Positions 23,639 through 36,795 of a stretch of 64,000 bases of DNA are shown piece by piece (position 1 is the stretch's first letter; the number at the start of each line of letters is the position of its first letter). Origin of the DNA: Casuarina equisetifolia (Eukaryota; Streptophyta; Magnoliopsida; Fagales; Casuarinaceae); contig CM052356.1 in assembly GCA_028551475.1 (NCBI GenBank), positions 12,737,884 through 12,801,883 on the forward strand. Reading direction: 5' to 3'. Both the position numbers and the translations under genes were made by a program. The notes below the pieces were generated by a model, which worked only from the letters and a program-made list of their open reading frames with translations, had not been told where the DNA came from and made no database searches.

Positions 23639-25018
23639 TGTTGGGAAAATTTAATTTTAATCAATTCAAAACTTTTAACTTCATTCATTTATTTTATTTG
23701 CTCAATTAATGTTATATTCTCATTAAAGAATGATTTGATTTGGACATAAATAAAATATTTTCTTTTATAATCCTTAATTCGATTTGCATTTAATATATGT
23801 TATTATAAAGGAATATTTTGAAAGAGTTAATGTAATTTGCATCTCACATTTATGGATATAAGCATTTAGATCTTATTATAGTTAATTATGATAAAAAATA
23901 GCATATGACTTATTGTGATAAAAATTGTTGTCATAAGAGGCACTAGTGAAAACTCTAATTAGTGGGCATTGTTACAACAAGTATACATTAAAGGATTTTT
24001 GACCTATTATATCAATAGAAATTCAACTTAACAACTCCCAATAGCATGCATTCTAGTACAAGTTACCACACCATATTCAAGCTGGACCATCCAAGGAAAA
24101 ATAACAATCATGCCCCACTAAAAGAAACTAGACCATTTCAACATACGAAGAAAGCAAAAGGACTCTCACAAAAGATTTAACATATAACAAAGATTTCCTC
24201 ATTCTTTTTCTCTTTCCAAACTGGGCAAACTTAAAATTTCATAGCTAAATTTGGCAACTTAACCATTGAACTAATGAGAAATTTTGATAAGAGTTACTTG
24301 TTTGGTTGTAAAGGATTTGCATTAAACAATCCCTAAAGCATCTTTCCAAAAACACAGTAAGCAGCCTTAATGGAAAATCCAAATCATGACACTTTTGATT
24401 TCTTAGTAATTTCATTTCACTTGTATTACATAGTATTACATTAATTCTACATTGTGATGTTTTATTTGCAATTTGTCTAAGTGTAAATCAATTTAAAGCT
24501 TATTGTTCATAAATTGTGATTTAGAACTTTCTATGAAATCATTTATTTGGTGTTCAATTGACATTATACTTGATATTATAAGACATTTTAAATGTCATAG
24601 AACTAGAAATTTTAGGGATAGAAATTTCTATTTTTTGAGTTGAAAGGGAATTAAGAATCCCTTGTAATTTGGCTTATTCATAGTTACTTTGAAAAAAGGG
24701 CTTTAGTGAAAAAAAACTAAAGCAAGGTATAGTAAGTGCCAACTTATAGGCCAAGCCACCTCTCAAATATTAGGTCATACTTTCTTTTGTTGATTGTGAT
24801 TAGACATATAAAGAAATTAAACAATTTTTATTACCTAATTCAACTCCATTCTTAGGTAATTAGGAGCTCTTCAATGGGCATTGGAATAGGCACTAGTTAG
24901 ATTAATTAGAAATCTAAACTCGAGTGTAGAACACTATAAGTACCATGACAACAACTTAGCTTTTAATAAGCCACCAATTTTTTATGGCATGTTTCATAGT
25001 CTTGAAAAAATATTATGA
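23639..25018 (+). repeat. Probable 5' LTR and leader of copia element 3
   Basis: It begins TGTTGGGAAAATTT at 23639, a typical copia LTR start, exactly where element 2 is cut. It runs into a plus-strand copia gag near 25019. The inner LTR boundary and primer site were not found, and no matching 3' LTR was seen downstream, so the limits are tentative. Confidence 0.4.
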
Positions 25019-28000
25019 AGATATACATAATGGGTCAAGGTGTTGAGTCTTGGAAGATAATCAATCTAAAGATTAGTATATCTAAGGAAGAACTTAAATT
25101 TTGGAATGAACAAGTGTCCAAAGAAATGGGTTAAAATGGTAGAGCCATGACATTACTTTATTTTGGTTTAATTGCTGTTGAGTATAATAGAATTTCTACA
25201 TGCTAAATCGCAAAATAAATCTAGGATAAATTATAGGTACATGAAGGGACTCAAAAGGTTAAAGATTCCAAATTTACTATGTTTATTTATAAATATGAAT
25301 TTTTTATAATGAAACTTGCTAAAAGTATATATAATATGTTCACTAGATTTTCTAATATTATTACTGAAATTGTTTTGTTAGGTGAACACTATAAGAACAA
25401 AAAATTAGTCATGAAAATTTTAGGTTGTCTAGATGAAGTATGAGGTTCTAAGAAAACAACTATATAAAAAAAAAAAAACTCATGATTTAAACAAGCCATC
25501 ATTAGATGAACTATAGGTTCATTACACCTTTTTGAAATGCAAATGAATTTATGAATTAAAGATAAAGAGAAAACAAATAAATCTAATAAGAATATTGCTT
25601 ATTAAAGCTTCTATGAATGAAGGAAATGAGAGTGGAGACTAACTTACATGAGGATTTAACAATATTTCCTATGAATTTTAAAAAATTCTATAGGAAAGGA
25701 AGGAATGGGAATAACTATAAAGAATAGAATCTTTTGATGAGATTTGTTATGAGTGCAAGAAACCAATTTCATTTTTATGTATTGCCTTAATCTCAAGAAG
25801 AAAGAATTTAGCTAAGATGAAAGGTAAAAAAACGAAAGTAATGGTGGCTATATGGGATGATAGCTCTTCATTTGAAAGTAAAGTTGAAGAAGTTGCAATT
25901 GTTTACTTTATGGCCAAAGCTGAAAAAGCTTAAAGATAGTTAATTATTCTTCTTAATGTTATTCATTTGATGAATTGCAAGATGTTCTTAATGACTTTGT
26001 TAATGATTTAAAAGATGAAAAATTGGATAATATTTTATTAGAAGAAAAATGTGAGAAAGATGAATGCAAAATTGAGTCATTAGAAAATAAAGTAAAATTG
26101 TTGCACGATCAAAATGCTAAAACATTAAGTGAAAATAAGTGGTTAGAAAGTGATCTAAACAAATCATAAAATTTGGTTAAAAATTTCACAAATGGAAGCA
26201 AGATACTTGATAACATCATAAATTCACAACAAGGCATTTATGATAAAGCTAGATTAGGTAATAACCCTAAAATAAATAAATAAAAATGCTTAGTAATATG
26301 TGTATAAATAGGACTACAAATAAAAATGAAAATTCTGTCAATTGCTTGAAGTACTGCAATTTTTGTAAGTTTCATGGCCATACAAAAGAAAAATGTCCAA
26401 TTAAATTGAATTGGCCATATACAATTAAAACAAGATGGAATAAAAAAACAAAATAGTTCAACTAACTCAAGTGGACCCAATCAAACTTAGGGCCAACACA
26501 AGATAGAATAAAATTTGTTGTTGTAGAAAGTATGGACCAAGAAGCTAAATAAAGGAGAGAACATAAGTTGGCTCCTAGAAACGGTTGTTCCAAGCATATG
26601 GTGGGCAATTAGGACCTACTTTCTTCTTTAATTCAAAGTCTTTGAAGTTATGGTCTCCTAGTGATAACTAAAAAGGTGACATAAGAGGAATTAGTGCAAT
26701 AGGTATGTCCTCCACTATTAACATAACTAAAGTTTTGCTTGTAGATGATTCACAAAATAATTTATTAAGTGTGAGTCAGTTGTGATACTAGATATAAAGT
26801 AGTTTTTGAGACGCTATGTCACAAAATAATAAGCAAAGATAGAAAGACCAATTGTCTAGTTGAAGAATAAATAATATATATGTGTTGGATCTTTAAAATG
26901 TTCCAAATAAAAAAAAAATTCTTGAATAGTATTGCATTCAATACAAATCAATTATGACATAAAAGGTTGGGACATGTCAACATGAACAATTAATACTAAA
27001 GGCTAGGGTCTAGTTAGAGGGTTGCAAGAAATTAATATACATGAAAAGAACCATATATGTGATGCATGTGTTAAAGAAAGCATATTAGAAATAGTTCTTA
27101 CCCTAAAAAAATTGTTCCAATTACACATCCTCTTCAATTATGTCATATGGATTTGTTTGGATAAAGACAATTGGCCTAGGAGGAAAATACTTTATTTTTG
27201 TAATAGTAGATGATTTTTCTAGATTCACTTGGATATTTTAATTAAACATAAAAAGAGAAATTTTTGCACTTTTTACAATTTTAGTAAAAGAATTCAAAAT
27301 GGAAAAGATTTAAAATTAAGAGTATTATAATTGACAACGGAGGTGAATTTTAGAGTTTGAGTTCTAAAAATTTCTACTTAAAAATTAGATAAATTATAAT
27401 TTTTCCACACCCATAACACCTTAATAAAATGGGGTCATTGAGAGGAAAAATAAGACTTTACAAGAACTAGCTAGGACTATGTTATGTGAAAAGAATTTAC
27501 CATTGTATTTATGAGGAGAGGCTATCCATATTGCATTGCAAATAAAGCTTTTGTGAGACCTATACTTTTGAAAACCCCTTATGAATTATTAAATGGAAAG
27601 AAACCTAATAATATTTCTTATTTCATATTTGAGTATAAATGCTTTATCCATAATAATGAAAAATAAATGTTAGGAAAATTTGATGCAAAGACTAACGAAT
27701 GCATATTCCTAAGATATTTTCAACATAGCAAAGCATATAATGTTTCAAATAAAAGAGCAATCTCTGTGGAAGAATCAACACATGTAATATTTAATGAATT
27801 TAATAATTCCCAAGCAAGGGAACCTAGTGACTTGTGTGTAGACGAAAGCATATCTGCTGTTGCACCTTTGGGAAATTCTCAACCTAATATGGTAGTTGAC
27901 GTTCCACCTGAATCTGAATATTTATAGCCATTATTGGTCAGCGTGGAACCTGAAAAAGTATCTTCTTTCCCAAGAATAAAAAATGAGAAGTTCAAAATTA

Positions 28001-29607
28001 GGTAACTACCCAATCTTCCTTAAATAATATTTGTGAATTTACTGCCTTGATATCACAAATTGAACCTAGGAAATTAGATGACACAATAAATGATTGCAAT
28101 GGGATTGTAGCAATGTATGAAGAACTCGATTAGTTTGAAAGGAATAAAGTACAAGAATTAACTCTTATGCCAGAAAATAAAACTATCATATGAACCAAAT
28201 GAGTATACAAGAATAAATAATATGAATATGGAATAATAGTGAAAAATAAAACTAGATTAATTGCATGAGAATATAGGCAAGAAGAAGGTATTGATTATCA
28301 TGAGATTTGTGCACCTATAACTAGATTAGAATCAACATGTAGGTTGCTTGCCTATGAATGTCATAAAAAATTTAAATTATTTCAAATGGATTTTAAAAGT
28401 GATTTACTAAATGGTTTTATAAATGAGGAAGTTTTTGTAGAATAACCACTTGGCTTTGAAAGTCAAGATTTTTCGAATCATGTTTTCAAACTTTAAGAAG
28501 TTTTATATGGTTTAATACAAGCTCCTAAAAGCTTGGTATGATAGATTGAATGGTTTTCTCTTTATGAATAATTTTACTTACCAATAATTTTAAAAAGGGA
28601 ATTGTAGATATTACTTTATTTGTCAAAACTAAAAATGATAACATTATTTTGTGCAAATATATGTCGATAACATTATATATGGCTCCACAAAGGAAAACTT
28701 GCACACTAGTTTCACAAATATTATGACTGGTGAATTTGTAAATGACATCACTATTGTAAGAATAACTCCTTCACCATTTCTCCTATCAAAAATCATTCAA
28801 ATTCTTTATCTTACGAAGGATTTGGGAAAGGTAAAATATTTTCTTGGAGTGAAAATAGCATGTTCATGGGATGGCATATGCATAAGTAGCATAGCTATGT
28901 GTTAGAGTTGATTTCTAAAGCCACATTATCAAGGACTAAACCAACTATTACTCCCATGGATCCCAATATAAAATTGACTACTATTGGATATGACATTATT
29001 GTTACTAAAGAGTAGGTGATCATCCTTTGGATGATTCAAAGTTTTATAAATGGTTGATGGGATGTAACAAGATCAAACATATATTATTCAGGGAGTAGCT
29101 TAGTTAGTTGTACATGTACCAAAACAATCCCACGAATGTTGTTCTTCTCTTTCCAGCCTTTTTTAGTATAGAACTAATGGCTCACTGTGGTTCCAACCAT
29201 GGGAGATTTCCCATGCTAAGAAGATCTATTACTAACTAAAAGTTAGAGAACAAAGAAGCAACCTAAAATATATTAGGCTTCACATTCACAATGTATAAAA
29301 TTATATGGATTATTAGGCTTCTTAGAGTTAAAGTAAAGCTGTCCATTCTACTTTATAGTGACAATAAGGAGTGAGACATACAGTAACCAATCTTGTGCTC
29401 ATGAGCATATAAAGCATGTTAAGATTAAGTACCATTTTATGCAAGAAATATTAACAAGGAGTTTGATTTTATGCCAAAAATTGACACTTTAGAGCAACTA
29501 GCATATTTGATAACCAAGCCGCTATGTCATAAGCAACATCTTTTTATTTGTTGTCCAAGTTTTGAGTATTTGATTTATACAAATTGTTATCATGAAGTTA
29601 AATATTA
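25019..29607 (+). mobile_element. Copia element 3, degenerate gag-pol
   Basis: A rightward copia polyprotein broken by many stops. Gag starts near 25019. A coiled-coil-rich gag segment is open at 25975-26169. An intact zinc knuckle CNFCKFHGHTKEKC (CX2CX4HX4C) lies at 26355-26396. Integrase pieces follow (about 27.0-27.6 kb), then a region open at 27667-27927, then RT. A YVDNIIYG form of the YVDD box sits near 28660, and LGKVKYFLGVKIA near 28820. The RNase H end lies near 29395-29600 (HIKHVKIKYHF, ITKPLCHKQH). Gene order is copia-type. It cannot encode a working polyprotein as read. Confidence 0.8.
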
Positions 29608-30798
29608 GAATTGTATTATCGCCGACTTGGGCCCATCATATTTTCTTCCTTTGTTATGGCTTGTCTATAAACGTTGAGCTCTAACTATATTTAGTAATTG
29701 CAAATAGAAGAAACCAATCCCCCTTCACCAACTTAATTTTCCTTTTCTACCTTTTTGGTCTAAATCGTTTGCCTACCTCCAGCTAATCTATGTTTAGCTA
29801 TTTGCATTTCCATATCATGAGAAAAGAGGCCATTTAAGCAAAGATTAAGGACAGATGTGGCAAATGAGGAGATTCACAAGATTCTTGTTCCAAAAATCAT
29901 GCCTCCACTTGGTTTACGTTGACAACATCTCTCGTTGACAACTTGTTGAAATGAAGGTTCATAATTAGCCAACCCAACACACTCGTAATAATTTGGCTCA
30001 TGCCTTAAAGACACTTGTAAGTATGCATCGAACAATGAAAAAGAATAGAAAATGTGTATGAAAAATATATTACGAAATGCATAAGAAAAATACAAAAATG
30101 ATAAAGAAAATAATGGTGCACAAATTATAATATGAATTTCACTATACTATAAAGTACATAGTTTCCTACACATCTGCAATTTTAATGAACTTTCAATTCA
30201 GGAAAAAAGAATTTTCAATTCAAGAAAATATTGGAAATATTTTCTGCTTAGATACTAAACGAGTTTAGAAAGATATAACTAACATATATTGATTGATTAA
30301 ATTGGGTAGTGCACAGTTTTATATGTGAGATGTTATTGGGTTCACTCAAAACGACTGTTTTGAGGCCAAGAAAATATGTGCGTTATGATCGTGTGTTTTA
30401 TAGGAATTGTATGTCCAACTCACACTTGCATCGTAACCAGTAAGGCGCTACTTAAGGCTATAAAATGCACAACGCCATTCCGCTAAAAGAGGATGGAGTG
30501 GTTAAATCTATGTGACGTCGTTCTGGTTTGAATGTAAAACAAAGAAGTAAGCCCAACATATATTTTTAGCAATTTGACTCTGCCAACGTAGATATGGAAA
30601 GAAAGGGTGCCATCTTTGGCGACTGTGTACAATGTCGTTGATCTACTGTGTGTCATGTAGTAGGGAAAATGAAAGTCAACCTGACAGGATATGATTTCTC
30701 CATTATATAGAATTCAGGCTGCAAAAACATAGGCTTAGATTTTCTCTCCTACAAGTGCAAAATAGGGAGGTAGCGGCACTATCTCAACCAAATCATTT
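29608..30798. other. Unassigned spacer
   Basis: No gene or clear repeat boundary was recognised. A minus ORF at 30095-29874 (HEPNYYECVGLANYEPSFQQ) has unusual composition, but I cannot match it to a family. The right part runs into a gag-like ORF at 30799. Confidence 0.4.
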
Positions 30799-30969
30799 AT
30801 GCCTCCATCTGATTCAAGAAGAAACCGCAACCCATCCCGTACTCAAGAATTGGTTGACCAAGTCCATCTAGGTGAAGCTTTAGGGCCTTCAGAGTATGAG
30901 GGCATCATTTTCTTCAAACATAATATATATCTATTAGCAAACTCCCCCATTTTCCGCAATCATTCTTAG
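30799..30969 (+). pseudogene. Possible gypsy gag N-terminal fragment
   Basis: A 56-codon ORF starts MPPSDSRRNRNPSRTQELVD and then stops. The Arg/Pro/Ser-rich start resembles the beginning of gypsy gag proteins, and it lies 5' of gypsy integrase on the same strand, which would fit an element with most of gag, protease and RT deleted. Assignment is tentative. Confidence 0.35.
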
Positions 30970-31019
30970 AGAATTTCACTCTAACACCCATGTGTCTAAG
31001 ATTCCGCGATGTGTCTAGG

Positions 31020-32165
31020 CGGTCTGCTATAGGAAGGGCAAGCAAAAGACTATGATGAGCCATGTAACCAAGTGCCATGTTTGCCAACAACAAAAGTCTG
31101 AGAATGGGTGTTAAAGTCTACCAACTCTAGTCTACTTCAGCCACTACCAATTCTGATCGAGGTATGGACTGAAATTGGAATGTATTTTGTAGACGGTCTT
31201 CCCCCTTCAAAGGATAAGATTCGATCTTAGTGGTAGACCACCTCTCCAAATTTGCAACTTTTTGCTGTTGACTCATGCATATACTGCAATCAATGGAGCC
31301 TAACTCTTCTTTAACTCCATCCTTAAATTGTATGGCATGCCGAGATTCATCATGTGTGATTGGGGCTCCACCTTAATGAGCTTATTTTAGGAGCTATCTC
31401 AACTTCACAACATTGACTTCAATTTTAACTTTGGCATAACATCCTCAGGCAGACGATCAATCCGAAGTTGTAAACCACACTCTGGAAGCGATCATCTGCA
31501 TGAATGAAGTAGGTTGATTGTCATGGGATGCAAACTATTGTGCACAGCTCTACAAAAAGAACCCCTACGCGGTGCTCTACCGCCAAGCTCCACCCTCACT
31601 ATCTCCTATGTTCCTAGAACCACTCCAGTGGAGGCAGTTGACAAGGAATTAACTAATTAAGGGATGGTTTTACGAGAATTTCAGACACACTTATAGAATG
31701 CCCAAGTCTGCATGAACCAATCTTATGACCAACATAGGCATGATACTTCCTCCGAGGTTGGCATTGTATTCCTCTGCTAACAACTGTATCATCAAACCTT
31801 GGTCACACTCAGGAAATCGCTTTAGTTAGCTGCCTGGTTTTACAACCCATATAAAGTTCTACAACAGATCATGGAAGTTGTTTATAACCTCAAATTGTTG
31901 GAAGGTTCCCAAATTTTTAAGGTGTTTCATGTTTTTTACTTAAAGAAATGTGTGGGTGCCAATGTTTTAGTGCAATAAGAGCTGTCACAAGTTGCGGAGA
32001 CTGACGATGGCTTGTATCGTTCTCATCAAGCTATATTGGACCATCGTAACAGGTAGCGCAAGAAGAAGCTTCTTGTCCAGTGGGAGGGACTTTACTAGAT
32101 GGATGCGACTTGGAAGGATGATTAGTAGTTTAAGGCCCGTTTTCCGGTATTTATAGAACCTTGAG
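31020..32165 (+). mobile_element. Gypsy integrase and chromodomain-like 3' end
   Basis: Across broken frames this reads as the 3' part of a Ty3/gypsy (chromovirus) pol: half of the zinc-binding region (KCHVCQQQK), FVDGLPPSK of the integrase core, KLYGMPRFI, then AWFYNPYKVLQQIMEVVYNLKL and FKVFHVFYLKKCVG. It ends with the chromodomain-like KLLVQWEGL...ATWKD...F.ARFPVFIEP at about 32060-32165. Several stops (for example after NVLVQ) make it a pseudogene. It is directly followed by an LTR starting at 32196. Confidence 0.8.
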
Positions 32166-32195
32166 GACAAGATTCATTTTTTTGCCATGGAGAAT

Positions 32196-32779
32196 TGTCA
32201 TGTACCTTGGAACATGACGAATCCCACCATGCCATTCCTGAACTAGCATGTTCTTTGTGCTCTTTCAGCCGAAATCAAGCTCATTTTGTAAAGTCAAATG
32301 CATCACTACGTTCTGGCTGGTTCTAGGGCATTTCCAAACCATGAGAAAGACCTCTACTTTGGTGTCTAGTCTCTGTTTTGGTATAAGGCTCATGTTGGAA
32401 AGTAAATGCGAATCAAAGGAAGCACGAGGACTTAACCAAAGGTGTGTATGGATTTGAGTGGGTTGGAATAATCAAACAAGCACATTAAGTAAACACGCTT
32501 AAGGCACTCAACCTAGGTGAGGGTTAATAACTCGTTGTGTAAGTAATGGCCAGTTTCTATATGAAAGGCAAAACAAGAGCTAAAATCTGTAAGTTTATTA
32601 TCTAATGAACTACAACCTTTGAAGGTCTTTAGTTTCCCTTGGATGAGATTGATCTAATTCTCTTGTGTACCAATCACCATAGAAAGGAATTAGAAGTATT
32701 ATTCCTTCTTCCAAGAGGACCACCATATTAAAAAAGCCTCTACCCTATAGGAAAAGCTATATAGATTTACAAACCTAAG
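32196..32779 (+). repeat. Gypsy 3' LTR copy A (internally deleted)
   Basis: Begins TGTCATGTACC and matches 36016-36795 closely along most of its length. Relative to that copy about 200 bases are missing near 32740. Both copies end on the shared block ttacaaacctaag. After that point this copy passes straight into copia pol. Confidence 0.75.
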
Positions 32780-35559
32780 TAAAGGTTCTCTTATAATTAC
32801 GAAAGGACAGAAGATTAGTACTCTATACAAACATAATGTTAGCATTCAGAAAGGCAAAGTGAACATGGTTGAAGATAATTTCATAGAGTTATGGCACAAA
32901 TGACTTGGATGTCAGAGTGAAAAGGGACTTTAATATTTGATAAGGAATTAAATTATATCAAAAGTCAATGGTGCTAATACACATTAAAGTCTTGTGATCA
33001 CTACTTAGTTAGGAAGTAACGTAAAGTTTCATTCGAAGAAAGCTGCCCATCCAAAAAACAAAACATGTTCTTAATTTGATTCATTTGAATGTGTGTATGT
33101 TGAAAGTAAAAACTCTTAATAATGTTATATGTTTTGTTACCTTGATTAATTATCATTCTAAAAAGGCATGAACTTATGTTATGATTGAAAAAGCAAATGA
33201 AAATAAACTAAAGCATACCTTTGCAAATAATGGCAGTGAATACAGAAAACTATTTGAAAAAAATTATAGAACTTAAAGCATTAAGCTTGAAAAGATAGTT
33301 CTTAAAACTTTAAAGCACAATAGGGTTGCACAACAAATGAATAAGACTATTGTTGAAAAAATGGGATGTATGCTTTCACATGTTGGATTACCTCTATCAT
33401 TTTAAGGTAAGGCAAATGCATATTATAGTAGATCTTATTAACATATCTCATTCAATTTCATTAAAAAGTGATCTACCTAAGAAAGTATGGACTATAGTAA
33501 GGAGGTTTCTTTTAAGCATTCAAAAAGTATTTGGCTGCAAGGTGTCTATTCACATTCCTAAGGATGAAAGGAATAAACTAGAGATTGCTTCTTCTTAGGC
33601 TATGGACATAATGAGTTTGGATATACATTATGAGATCCAACTACAAAGAAACTAATAAAAAGCATAAATGTTATTTTCTTTCAAGATTAGACTATAGAAA
33701 ATTTTAAGAAAACTAAAAAGCCAAGAGTTGTTAATGAAGATCTTAAAGATATACCTATACCTTCTTCTTCTTTAGTAAGTGTACATGAAGTAAGAACTAC
33801 ACATGAAGAGCTACTTAAAGATGTAGCAAGTGAAGAAGTTTCTACAACTACAGTTAATGAAGAATATGAAGGACTTGTTAATTATCACCTAATTGAGTCA
33901 TTAACCTAGCCATTAATAAGGTGATCTAGCAAGGACTGTTAACATTCACTAAAATATCCACCACATGATTATTTGATATTGACTAGTGAGGGAGGACCAC
34001 AATGTTGTGAGAATGCTAATGAATGTAAACACAAAAGAGAGTAGAAAACAGCCATGCAAAAGGATGAATTCCTTGTAGAAAACCACATTTATGACTTTAT
34101 GGCATGACTTAAAAGCCAGAATTCATTTAAGACAAGTGGGTGCATATATTGAAGTTGGAAGAAAACAATCCACTAACAAAGTACAAGGCATAGTTAGTTG
34201 TAAAGGGTTATGATCAAAAAAAAGAAATTAACGTTGAAGAGTTTTTTTTTTTTTTTTTTGCCTATGGTGAAGATGTCTTTTATCATGGTTGTTCTTAATT
34301 TAGTTGCAAGATTGAACTTAGAGATAGAACAACTTGATGTGAAGATTATATTTTTTTTCATAGAATGACTTATATGTCAATTGAAGAAGAACTTGTATGG
34401 TCTGAAACAAACATCTCATTAGTAGCACAAAAAGTTTGAATCATCCATACTACAACACAAATATAACAATGCCAATTTAAATTATTGTGTGTTTGTGAAA
34501 CACTTTACATCTTATTTTTATACATTGATAATATGTTGATTGTTGGTCAAGACATTAAAAAGATTGTTGAACTAAAGAAGAATCTAAACAAGTTTTTTTC
34601 TATAAAAGATTTAAGACTAGTGAATTCTCAGTATAGAAGTTACACATGATAGAAAATGAGAAAAGTTGTGGCAATCTTAAAAGAAGTACTTAGAGAGGGT
34701 ACTTTAAAGATTCAACATGAACAATGTAAAAGTAATAAGTACTCTACTTGCAAGTCACTTTAAGTTAAGTGAGAAATAAAGTTCAAAAATGAAAGAAATA
34801 TTGAAAATTTGAAGAGAATACCTTATGCTTATGCAATTAGTAGCTTGATGTATGTTGTAAGTATTAAACAAGATATTGCTCATGTAATTAGGGTGGTTAG
34901 TAATTTTCTTTTAGATCTTGGCAAAGAACATTAGGAAGTTGTGAAATAGATACTTAGATACTTAGATACTTAAAGGAACTCCTAAGTTTTGTTTTTGTTT
35001 TGGTACAGATGAACTTGTATTGGTTAGATACATAAATATAGATATGATTGGTGACTATGATGAAAGGAGGTTTATAATAAAATACCTACTCAATTTACAA
35101 TGGGAGTAATTTTATCGCAATTAAGGCCATAAGATTGTATTACCTTCTTTATAATAGAAAAAAAGTATGTTACAATCATTAAGGGTGATAAAGAGGTTCT
35201 ATGGATGAAAATGTTTCTTCAAGAACTTAATATAAATCAAGATAAAGTTATCATCTATAGTTACAACCAAAGTTTTATTTGCCTCAGTAAAAATTCATCA
35301 TTTAATTCAAGATCTAAGCATATTGATGTCCGATATCATTAAATTAAAAATGTATAAGAATCCAAAAAGCTAGATCTTGTGAAGATTTACACTAATGACA
35401 ATGTAGTACATCTGGTGATGAAGCCATTAATAAGAAACAAGCTATAGATATGTCAATGAGCTATTAAAATAGACTCAAGTAGAGTCAATTCTATGGAATA
35501 ATTTTATTTTTCCTATAGTACATTGATGTTGTACAAATGTTACTCTAAAAATGAGAAAT
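32780..35559 (+). mobile_element. Copia fragment lacking its 5' part
   Basis: The sequence enters a copia pol in the pre-integrase domain (KGSLIITKGQK, then FIELWHK.LGCQSEKGL near 32880-32930). It continues through integrase (ORF 33350-33598) and RT (QLDVKIIFF near 34330, YIDNMLIVG near 34525, the YVDD-type box). It ends in RNase H (SRSKHIDVRYH near 35305-35340) and a purine tract. No 5' LTR, gag or protease is present between this and gypsy LTR copy A. Multiple stops make it a pseudogene. A run of about 18 T lies at 34241-34258. Confidence 0.75.
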
Positions 35560-35940
35560 TGTTAGGTTTGAATTAAATTAATAAGGGCATAGGTAAAAAC
35601 TATCTACCATTTTCATGTTTTGTGTGGTTAGTAGATTTTCGTAGCGGTATCCAATTATGATTCCCTTTGGTGCTAATAAAGGACAACACTATCAAAAAAC
35701 TTAGTTATGAGAGTTTGAGTGAAACAAAATGTGTGAGTCAAAGAAAAAATAGAAGTTTTCTAATGTAAACTATAATCCTCTTCCTTCACCATAATAAAAA
35801 ATTGCTCCTTAGGCTCAGGATGTAGGGATTATCTACAACCTCATAATTCTTGTATCTTTCTTGGCTGATATTTTCTTTGTGTGTGTATTGAGATTCTAAG
35901 GAATTTCATGAGCTTAAAAATCACCGATTTATTTTTTAAT
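35560..35940 (+). repeat. Copia 3' LTR
   Basis: Starts TGTTAGGTTTGAATT straight after the purine tract aaaaatgagaaat, as a copia 3' LTR should. The right end is approximate because no partner LTR exists in the window; gypsy sequence begins at about 35948. Confidence 0.5.
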
Positions 35941-35947
35941 AACTTGG

Positions 35948-36795
35948 GTTTAAAGCTCCTTTTCCGGCATTTATAGAACCTTAAGGACAAGGTCCATTTT
36001 TTGGCCTGGGAGATTTGTCATGTACCATTGAACATGACGAGTCCAACCATGCCATTCCCTAACTAGTGTGTGTCGTTGAGCTCTTTCAGCCAAAATCACG
36101 CTCATTTTGTGAAGTCAAATGCATCAATACGTTCTGGCTAGTTGTAGGGCATTTCCAAACCATGAGAAAGACTTCTATTTTGGTGTGCAGTCACTGTTTT
36201 GGTACGAGGCTCATGTAGGAAGGTAAAATTTGAATCAAAGGAAGCATGAGACTTAGCCAAAGGCGTGTATGGATTTGAGTGGGTTGGAATAATCAAACAA
36301 GCACGTTAAGTAAATACGCTTAAAGGCACTCAACATAGGTTAGGGTTATAAGTCGTGTAAGTAATGGCTATTTTCTATATCAAAGGCAAAACAAGAGCTG
36401 AAATCTGTAAGCGTATTATCTAATGAACTAGAACCCTTCAAGGTCTTCAGTTTCCCTCAGACGAGACTGATCTAGTTCTTTCCTTCGTACCGGTCACCGT
36501 AGAAAGGAATCAAAATTGTCCTACCTTCTTCCAGGAGGATCACCCTATCGAAAAATCTGGCATCTGCTCTGTTATGGCCGAACGTAACACTCTGTCGCAG
36601 CTCAATTGCTATTTTTTCTTTGGTTTAAAAGGAGCCTCAACAAGTATGCGAGCGCTTTAAGTGTAATTTTTCAAAACAAAGATCTCTATTGCTTAAGATT
36701 GTTCGGTTAGAAGTTGTTTAATTTTTGTGATATTCACGCTTGTATTTGATTCATTGTATCTGAAGCAAGAAAAGCTATAGATTTACAAACCTAAG
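35948..36795 (+). repeat. Second copy of gypsy pol end plus 3' LTR (copy B)
   Basis: Bases 35948-36015 repeat the last codons of gypsy pol and the purine stretch seen at 32128-32195. From 36016 (TGTCATGTACC) the LTR follows, without the deletion of copy A. Because both copies carry pol sequence on their left, both are 3' ends rather than a 5'/3' LTR pair. Confidence 0.75.

Noticed and set aside
29874..30095. 73-codon minus ORF with unusual composition
   Set aside because: No recognisable family and no flanking gene structure; kept only as an unassigned spacer note.
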